In this document: positions 1 to 4,162 of the stretch, one piece after another
How the letters are laid out: each line of letters starts with the position of its first letter
Numbering within the stretch: the stretch's first letter is position 1
Source of the DNA: JAWVZY01 sp033721955
Lineage (GTDB): Bacteria > Patescibacteriota > Minisyncoccia > Spechtbacterales > 2-12-FULL-38-22
NCBI GenBank assembly: GCA_033721955.1
Contig: JAWVZY010000028.1
Span: 1 to 10,082, forward strand
DNA: 10,082 nucleotides
Direction of reading: 5' to 3'
Made by a program: the position numbers and the translations under genes
The notes under the pieces: generated by a model
What the model was told of the DNA's origin: nothing
What the model saw: the letters and a program-made list of their open reading frames with translations, nothing else
Databases searched by the model: none

Positions 1-719
1 AATTGGCCTTTTTCTCTGTCCCATACGTCCCAAAGCTTATATCCTGCTGAATTTTTTTGTACATCAGGTTTTGCGTGCTTTATAAGTTCGTAATTATCTT
101 CAATAAGCTTATGCATACGCCTATAAACCTCGCCTTCAAAATCATCCTGTGATTTTTTATTTTCAAGCTCTTCTTTTGTTATGGGACCAAATTCATATTC
201 ATTACCATCTGCCAAAACCATTTTCACCTTATTTACAAAACGTTCTGTTTTGCCATGTTTAGTTGTTTTCTCTCCTCCTGAGTTATTATTTACAATACCA
301 CCCATAGCGGCAATGCTTTTAGATGCCGGGTATGAGGGCATAAGCAAATTCTTTGATAAAGAGGCCTTTTCAAAATCACGATAATATACTCCGGGCTGAG
401 TTTTAGCTAATTTGCTTTCCGCGTCAATGTCAAAATTATTCATATGTTCTGTAAAACTCAAAACTACACTTTCAGAAAGGGGGCCGCCTGTCATATCTGT
501 TCCGGCAGAGCGCGCTGTAACTGACAAATTTTTATTTTCTTTTTTGTGCTGGCGCACATAACGGACAACAGCTTGCACATCCTCGCCATCCTTTGGAAAT
601 ACAACAACCGCGGGCTTTATCTTAAATAAGCTCGCGTCAGTTGAGTATTTATCAAGCGTGGTGTCATCTGTTGCCACCTCGCCTTTTATTAAACTTTTAA
701 GGTCTTGTGCTAAGTTCAT
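1..719 (-). CDS. FAD-binding oxidoreductase (GlcD/FAD_binding_4 type), N-terminal part
   Basis: This is the first 239 residues of a flavin-dependent dehydrogenase; the gene leaves the window at position 1. The N-terminus (residues 7-58) has the family pattern of a helix, a YSTDAS segment and then KPAVVVFPKDGEDVQAVVRY. The FAD-pyrophosphate loop is TARSAGTDMTGGPL at about residues 68-81, where RSAGTD replaces the more usual GGGTS. A second FAD-contacting stretch follows at about 120-165 (PSYPAS, GGIVNNNSGG, then KHGKTERFVNKVKMVLADG). These are hallmarks of the PCMH/FAD_binding_4 fold used by glycolate, D-lactate and related 2-hydroxyacid dehydrogenases. The substrate cannot be told, and whether a C-terminal Fe-S domain is fused lies outside the window. 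The ATG directly follows the GAPDH stop with no spacer and no clear Shine-Dalgarno, so translation by coupling or read-on from GAPDH is likely. Confidence 0.85.
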   Translation of the reverse strand, partial: MNLAQDLKSLIKGEVATDDTTLDKYSTDASLFKIKPAVVVFPKDGEDVQAVVRYVRQHKKENKNLSVTARSAGTDMTGGPLSESVVLSFTEHMNNFDIDAESKLAKTQPGVYYRDFEKASLSKNLLMPSYPASKSIAAMGGIVNNNSGGEKTTKHGKTERFVNKVKMVLADGNEYEFGPITKEELENKKSQDDFEGEVYRRMHKLIEDNYELIKHAKPDVQKNSAGYKLWDVWDREKGQ

Positions 720-1748
720 TTATACTAATTTTCCAACCTCAATTACATGCTTAATTAAAGCAGAAGTATAACCCCATTCATTATCATACCAAGCCATTAT
801 CTTTACCAAGTCGCCATCAACCACTCTTGTAAATGTGAGGTCCGCAATTGAGGCGTATTCTTTGCCTATTATATCGGTTGAAACAAGAGGTTCTTCGGTT
901 ATAGTGAAAACGCCCTGCCATTTATCTTCTTTTGCCGCCTCTCTTAAAAGATCGTTAACTTCTTCAGCTGTTGTTTTTTTCTTTGCAAGAAAAGTAAAGT
1001 CCACAATTGAGCCTACAATTACAGGTACCCGAATTGCTACAGCGTCAAATATACCTGCAAGATCAGGTACTGCCTTGCCCGAGGCCTTTGCAGCACCGGT
1101 ATGTGAGGGCACAATGTTTGCGGCAGCCGCCCTTCCACGTAAAGGATCTTTAGGATTAGGGGCATCTACAAGTGATTGACTTGCTGTATATCCGTGAATT
1201 GTGCTCATCATGCTCTTTTGAATTCCCAGCTTTTCAAGCATTATAGCTGCAACAGGAACTACAGCGTTTGTAGTGCATGATGCGTTTGATGTAATTTTGG
1301 CAAGATTTTTGCTTGAGAGAGTGTCTTTATTTGTGCCTACAAGCTGTTGGGGTGTCTCTTCGTCTTTTGCAGGAGCTGAAATTACAACACGCTTAGCGCC
1401 TCCTTTTAAATGAGCTGATGCTTTTTCGGTCGTTGTAAATACACCTGTACTTTCAATAACTACATCTACACCAAAATCTTTCCATGGCAATTGAGTGGGA
1501 TCTTTTTCACTAAGATAAGGGTATCTGTCGCCGTCTACCACAAGATAGTTGTTGCCGTCCTTTGATTCTGTTTTGACTTCTTTATCATAGGGTCCATAAG
1601 CCGAATCATAACGCAAAAGATAAGCTATGTTATCGATAGTTGTAAGGTCGTTTATTGCCACAACCTCAAGGTCTTTTGATGCAAGTGCCTGCTTAAAGGC
1701 GGCGCGGCCTATGCGGCCAAATCCATTTATTGCTATTTTAGTTGCCAT
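720..1748 (-). CDS. gap: Glyceraldehyde-3-phosphate dehydrogenase, type I, NAD-dependent
   Basis: Cytosolic glycolytic enzyme that oxidatively phosphorylates glyceraldehyde-3-phosphate to 1,3-bisphosphoglycerate. It is full length (342 residues; the family is usually 330-345). The Rossmann nucleotide loop NGFGRIGR is at residues 8-15. An acidic residue (D34 in AINDLT) ends the second strand and fits NAD rather than NADP use. The catalytic motif SNASCTTN gives nucleophile Cys158, and the general-base His185 lies in STIHGYT. Downstream are SHTGAAKA (phosphate-binding), RVPV and the C-terminal WYDNEWGY motif. The second cysteine common four residues after the nucleophile is replaced (CTTNAVVP). 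The ATG at 1748 is preceded by 25 nt of almost pure A/T with no Shine-Dalgarno. It lies between the VIT gene and the FAD oxidoreductase on the same strand with no terminator in either gap, so the three are probably one operon. Confidence 0.97.
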   Translation of the reverse strand: MATKIAINGFGRIGRAAFKQALASKDLEVVAINDLTTIDNIAYLLRYDSAYGPYDKEVKTESKDGNNYLVVDGDRYPYLSEKDPTQLPWKDFGVDVVIESTGVFTTTEKASAHLKGGAKRVVISAPAKDEETPQQLVGTNKDTLSSKNLAKITSNASCTTNAVVPVAAIMLEKLGIQKSMMSTIHGYTASQSLVDAPNPKDPLRGRAAAANIVPSHTGAAKASGKAVPDLAGIFDAVAIRVPVIVGSIVDFTFLAKKKTTAEEVNDLLREAAKEDKWQGVFTITEEPLVSTDIIGKEYASIADLTFTRVVDGDLVKIMAWYDNEWGYTSALIKHVIEVGKLV

Positions 1749-1773
1749 AATATTTTAATTTATTTAATTTTAA

Positions 1774-2487
1774 TTAAAGCCCGGCTCCATTTGCAAGCCC
1801 GCTAAGCAGGTTACCTATAAGGTAAGCTATAGCTGCAGCTGAACCGCCTGCTATGAGCATCTCAAGTCCGCCTCTAAACCAATGCTCATCTGAGAAAAAG
1901 GTTTGGGCGGCACCTATAGCAAAAAGAGCGCCTCCTACAAATATACAGGCCCAGAAAAAAGCGGATTTAGCAGATCCGTTTAAGAACATTACATAAGGTA
2001 AAAGAGGTATAGCGCCCGCTATAAGAAATGAAAAGAAAGTTACAAGCGCGTTTTTCACGGCCTCGCTATTAGAACCCTCTGAAAGGCCTGTTCTTTCAAA
2101 AGTTATAAATTCTACAAAGAATTTCTTATTTTTCGTTATTAAGCTCGCCATTGTCTCCATGTCTGTCCCATCATATCCCTTTTCGCGAAAAACATCTTTC
2201 ACTTCTTCTTTTGCTCTTTCGCGTGATTCATCATATGATTTTTCTTCACGAGCTCTTTCTCTTTTATAATGATGGTTTTCTGATTTTGTACCCAAATAAT
2301 TACCCGTACCCATAGAAAAACCATCTGCTATTAAATTAGCTACCCCAAGAATAAGTACAATTCCCGGCGACAAAGATGCTCCTACAACTCCGGCAACCAC
2401 AGCAAACGTTGTAACTATACCGTCATTTGCAGCATATACCGCATCCTTTAAATATTTACCGGCTAAACGATTTAGTGTCTTAGACAT
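1774..2487 (-). CDS. VIT1/CCC1-family iron/manganese transporter
   Basis: Integral membrane protein of 237 residues, a full-length member of the vacuolar iron transporter family that moves Fe2+/Mn2+ across a membrane in exchange for protons. TM1 carries the signature AANDGIVTTFAVVAG (D22) and TM2 carries ANLIADGFSMGTGNYLG (D55, M59); these acidic and Met residues line the ion path in the family. Between TM2 and TM3 is a highly charged Glu/Lys/Arg region (about 70-110), the expected cytoplasmic metal-binding helices. Three further hydrophobic segments follow (about 146-167, 173-193, 208-230), giving the usual five TMs. It heads the leftward operon with gap and the FAD oxidoreductase. In bacteria the family is usually linked to metal export or detoxification; direction and metal here are inference. 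A promoter sits immediately upstream, so the mRNA may be leaderless. Confidence 0.92.
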   Translation of the reverse strand: MSKTLNRLAGKYLKDAVYAANDGIVTTFAVVAGVVGASLSPGIVLILGVANLIADGFSMGTGNYLGTKSENHHYKRERAREEKSYDESRERAKEEVKDVFREKGYDGTDMETMASLITKNKKFFVEFITFERTGLSEGSNSEAVKNALVTFFSFLIAGAIPLLPYVMFLNGSAKSAFFWACIFVGGALFAIGAAQTFFSDEHWFRGGLEMLIAGGSAAAIAYLIGNLLSGLANGAGL

Positions 2488-2495
2488 ATGTATAC

Positions 2496-2524
2496 ATTGT
2501 ACTATAACTCCCTATCAAAAACAA
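2496..2524 (-). promoter_or_regulatory. Promoter of the VIT-gap-FAD operon
   Basis: Reading leftward, TTGTTT (2519-2524) is separated by 17 bp from TACAAT (2496-2501). The -10 ends only 8 nt before the ATG at 2487, so transcription would begin at or within about 3 nt of the start codon. The intervening bases form a perfect 10-bp palindrome (ATGTATACAT, 2488-2497). The -35 lies inside the U-tract of the terminator of the upstream unit. Confidence 0.55.
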
Positions 2525-2543
2525 AATCCCCATCATTGGGGAT
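2517..2543 (-). terminator. Intrinsic terminator of the foreign-looking two-gene unit
   Basis: On the minus strand ATCCCC and GGGGAT form a 6-bp stem (2538-2543 with 2526-2531) around a 6-nt loop, followed by a T-rich run TTTGTTTTT (2525-2517). It lies about 50 nt beyond the stop of the 137-residue gene, after a separate strong hairpin at 2554-2580. The stem is short but GC-rich and directly abuts the T-tract. Confidence 0.7.
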
Positions 2544-2553
2544 AAACTAGGTG

Positions 2554-2580
2554 ACCCCTCGCTCTTATAGAGCGAGGGGT
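2554..2580 (-). repeat. Perfect 11-bp inverted repeat (GC-rich hairpin)
   Basis: ACCCCTCGCTC (2554-2564) and GAGCGAGGGGT (2570-2580) are exact reverse complements separated by TTATA. The hairpin lies 13 nt past the stop of the 137-residue gene. It has no T-tract on either strand, so alone it is not a standard intrinsic terminator. It may protect the 3' end of the mRNA or be the first half of a tandem terminator with the stem at 2526-2543. Confidence 0.8.
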
Positions 2581-2593
2581 TCCCATTGGAGTG

Positions 2594-3007
2594 TTAGAGG
2601 TAGAGACCGTGATCCTCTTTGGGCGGTCCCTGGGTTTCGTGCTCGAGATCCTGAGAAGGTTCATGGCCTTGCTGCATTAACAACGACTTCAGATACTGGA
2701 TCTGCATATGCATGGCCTGCATCTGATAGGACACTTCGCCTCTCAACATTTCAGCGCCAATGTTCATGCTGGTGGCGCGCAACTGCTTAAGGTTACCCCC
2801 AAGCTTGAAGCTATTTGCACTAACCTGCAGAACCTCTTTGCCGTCTAAATCCTCGGCTATCGGCTTAATCGTATCTGCCAGAATGCCGTATATCTCTTCT
2901 TCAAGATTATCGGCCTTCTCCTGCAGTCCCTCCAAGAGAGTTATTTCCTGCTCTTGGACCTCGTCATTCGGCTCTTCATTTTGTTGATCTTGAAATTGGG
3001 CGAACAT
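2594..3007 (-). CDS. Unrecognised acidic, Gln/Met-rich helical protein
   Basis: 137 residues with no family I recognise. There is no signal peptide and no membrane segment. It begins with an acidic, Gln/Glu-rich stretch (to about residue 25), continues as a predicted amphipathic helix or coiled coil (TLLEGLQEKADNLEEEIYGI), and has a Met/Gln-rich helix (residues about 88-113, with MQAMHMQIQYLKSLLMQQ) before a polar, Pro/His-containing tail. The start is firm: AAAGGAGG sits 4 nt before the ATG at 3007, overlapping the stop of the upstream small membrane protein. Base composition is near 50% GC with CTG, CTC, GCC and CAG codons, unlike the A/T-ending codons of its neighbours, which suggests acquisition from elsewhere. 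Its partnership with the 68-residue membrane protein suggests a joint role, but no function can be assigned. It is a real gene given the SD, the promoter upstream and the terminator downstream. Confidence 0.75.
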   Translation of the reverse strand: MFAQFQDQQNEEPNDEVQEQEITLLEGLQEKADNLEEEIYGILADTIKPIAEDLDGKEVLQVSANSFKLGGNLKQLRATSMNIGAEMLRGEVSYQMQAMHMQIQYLKSLLMQQGHEPSQDLEHETQGPPKEDHGLYL

Positions 3008-3011
3008 ATCG

Positions 3012-3019
3012 CCTCCTTT
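3012..3019 (-). promoter_or_regulatory. Full-length Shine-Dalgarno of the 137-residue gene, fused to the preceding stop
   Basis: AAAGGAGG matches the anti-Shine-Dalgarno at all eight positions and its first A is the last base of the TGA stop (3021-3019) of the upstream gene. The arrangement stop-SD-start within 17 nt implies coupled translation of the two genes. Confidence 0.85.
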
Positions 3020-3225
3020 CAGTTATTCAAATCAATTTCATAGTGCAGGCACTGTTCGATCTGCCAATCAGTGGCGTAGAAGAGCGAATTTGACTCCGCC
3101 ATCTGCTGCCACTGCACACATTCTGCCCTTTCCGCCCGCTCAAGACCCGCTTGCAACACTAAAGTTGCAACCAGAGCAATCACGAGAAGCAGATTGAACG
3201 TCCAGATCATTTTAACAGCACTCAC
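3019..3225 (-). CDS. Small single-pass membrane protein with two extracytoplasmic cysteines, unrecognised
   Basis: 68 residues. A short N-terminal tail (K5) is followed by one hydrophobic helix (residues 7-28, WTFNLLLVIALVATLVLQAG), then a soluble tail of about 40 residues. The tail holds C36-x2-W39 and W54-x4-C59, which could form a disulphide if outside the cell. It may be an uncleaved signal anchor; no lipobox is seen. The start is GTG at 3225, supported by AAAGGGA ending 5 nt upstream. The first ATG codon (M6) would lie at the very edge of the membrane helix and lacks this spacing. It is the first gene of a two-gene unit with its own promoter, and shares the higher GC and different codon use of the 137-residue gene that follows. 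I know no function; a membrane anchor or sensor for the second gene's product is only a guess. Confidence 0.7.
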   Translation of the reverse strand: MSAVKMIWTFNLLLVIALVATLVLQAGLERAERAECVQWQQMAESNSLFYATDWQIEQCLHYEIDLNN

Positions 3226-3243
3226 TTTTTCCCTTTCTTTTTA

Positions 3244-3266
3244 GCCTTTCACACTTTGTAAAAGGC
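3244..3266 (-). promoter_or_regulatory. Leader hairpin in the 5' UTR of the 68-residue gene
   Basis: GCCTTT (3261-3266 read leftward) pairs with AAAGGC (3244-3249) around an 11-nt loop, within the predicted 47-nt leader. The same CCTTT could instead pair with the Shine-Dalgarno AAAGG (3232-3236), giving two mutually exclusive folds. Seen as sequence only; a regulatory role is inference. Confidence 0.4.
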
Positions 3267-3278
3267 ATTACTGCGCAA

Positions 3279-3307
3279 ATTATACCATATTTTTATAGAA
3301 AAAACAA
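3279..3307 (-). promoter_or_regulatory. Promoter of the two-gene foreign-looking unit
   Basis: On the minus strand TTGTTT (3302-3307), 17 bp, then a perfect TATAAT (3279-3284), with an extended -10 (TGG directly before TATAAT). The predicted start is near 3272, giving a leader of roughly 47 nt with a Shine-Dalgarno before the GTG at 3225. Confidence 0.75.
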
Positions 3308-3310
3308 CCC

Positions 3311-3341
3311 CAAAAGAAAAACTCTGCACTTAGCAGAGTTT
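3311..3341 (-). terminator. Intrinsic terminator of the 132-residue gene
   Basis: AAACTCTGC (3333-3341 read leftward) pairs perfectly with GCAGAGTTT (3319-3327) around a 5-nt loop, followed by TTCTTTT. It starts 12 nt after the stop codon. The -35 of the next promoter begins 4 nt downstream of this tract. Confidence 0.88.
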
Positions 3342-3353
3342 AAAAATGAACTG

Positions 3354-3752
3354 TTATTTGAACCTGTATTGGCTCTGTGTTGCCACTTCACTTCTTTCAA
3401 CTATGAAGAGTCCGCCATTTTTATTTTTAATATGGTAGAGACCTTCAACCGTGGGGAAAATCAATGAAGGGCTGGGGGCTATCTCCAACTCCCCTCTTAT
3501 ATACACAACTGAGCTTTCAAAAATAGAGCTTTCTCTATAAGCCGGCCCTATCTGCAAACCATCGATTGAAGCAACTTCAGTATCTTCATGCCCAGCCAAC
3601 ATAACTTCAAATTGAGGTTCTTCCTCGTCCTTGGGCCTTATGCCCTCATAAATAATATGAAACTGATACTTAAATAGCTCTTTTTCATCCGGCCCATCTA
3701 CAATATCTATACTCCAGCTTTTTGCATGCGGAATAAAATCCTCCAGTGCCAT
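3354..3752 (-). CDS. Unrecognised soluble, beta-rich acidic protein
   Basis: 132 residues with no signal peptide and no membrane segment. The alternation of hydrophobic and polar residues (LFKYQFHIIYEG, PQFEVMLAG, SVVYIRGELEI, GLYHIKNKNGGLFIVER) suggests several beta strands. Acidic runs (DGPDEKE, KDEEEP) alternate with them. I recognise no family and see no catalytic motif. The start is well supported: AAAGGAGA lies 6 nt before the ATG. It is a stand-alone transcription unit with its own promoter (3785-3813) and a strong terminator (3311-3341), and its A/T-rich codon use matches the genome, unlike the cassette that follows. It is cytoplasmic by default. That it is a real expressed gene is secure from its signals; the function is unknown. 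Confidence 0.8.
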   Translation of the reverse strand: MALEDFIPHAKSWSIDIVDGPDEKELFKYQFHIIYEGIRPKDEEEPQFEVMLAGHEDTEVASIDGLQIGPAYRESSIFESSVVYIRGELEIAPSPSLIFPTVEGLYHIKNKNGGLFIVERSEVATQSQYRFK

Positions 3753-3784
3753 TTTGTTCTCCTTTCATGTATAGAACGCACATT

Positions 3785-3813
3785 AAAATAAACTATATAA
3801 GTTTCTTTGTCAA
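3785..3813 (-). promoter_or_regulatory. Promoter of the 132-residue gene
   Basis: A perfect TTGACA (3808-3813) is followed after 17 bp by TATTTT (3785-3790). The predicted start is near 3778, leaving a leader of about 25 nt with a Shine-Dalgarno. The -35 touches the end of the preceding terminator's T-tract. Confidence 0.7.
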
Positions 3814-3852
3814 ATAAAAAACCGCGGTATAAAGCAGTGGCTTTTACCGCGG
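3812..3852 (-). terminator. Intrinsic terminator of the uvrA operon
   Basis: CCGCGGTAAAAGC pairs with GCTTTATACCGCGG (stem of about 13 bp with one bulged base, loop CACT in the minus-strand reading) followed by TTTTTTATTT. It begins 11 nt after the stop of the 89-residue gene. It is the strongest terminator in the window. Confidence 0.93.
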
Positions 3853-3863
3853 GCTAATAGAGC

Positions 3864-4133
3864 TTATAGATAATGGCCTGTCTCACCACGGCCGTCATCA
3901 AATGGTTCGTATTCTGTATCTGCATTTTGTTCTTCTGTATTTAGAAGTCCAAGTTCTTTCAAAACTGCTCTCTTGCCTCTTTGAAAAAAGAGCTGCGCTA
4001 TTTCGTAAGTGGCATGACCTTCTTCCTGAAGCCGCTCAACCTCTTCTTTAATTGTCTTTTGCACCACATCTTCAACAACAGAGGCAATCAATTCTTCAAT
4101 ATCTACGTCCTGATACTCTTGCGCTTCAGACAT
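3864..4133 (-). CDS. Unrecognised small acidic helical protein in the uvrA transcript
   Basis: 89 residues, cytoplasmic, and of no family I recognise. Residues 8-40 form an acidic amphipathic helix (IEELIASVVEDVVQKTIKEEVERLQEEG). A second, more basic helix follows at about 42-64 (TYEIAQLFFQRGKRAVLKELGLL). The last 25 residues are a disordered acidic tail. The acidic-helix, basic-helix and acidic-tail layout would suit a small adaptor or inhibitor protein, but this is only a guess. An AGAGGTG Shine-Dalgarno 5 nt upstream supports the ATG at 4133. The gene begins 29 nt after the uvrA stop with no terminator between, and a strong terminator follows it. It is therefore probably made from the uvrA promoter together with UvrA, making a link to DNA repair or the damage response worth testing. 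Confidence 0.78.
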   Translation of the reverse strand: MSEAQEYQDVDIEELIASVVEDVVQKTIKEEVERLQEEGHATYEIAQLFFQRGKRAVLKELGLLNTEEQNADTEYEPFDDGRGETGHYL

Positions 4134-4162
4134 TTTTGCACCTCTTTTATTAGTTAATATTA

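Noticed and set aside
2551..2987. Plus-strand frames across the foreign cassette
   Set aside because: They include the hairpin and have odd Arg/Ser/Cys composition; the minus-strand genes have a full Shine-Dalgarno, promoter and terminator.
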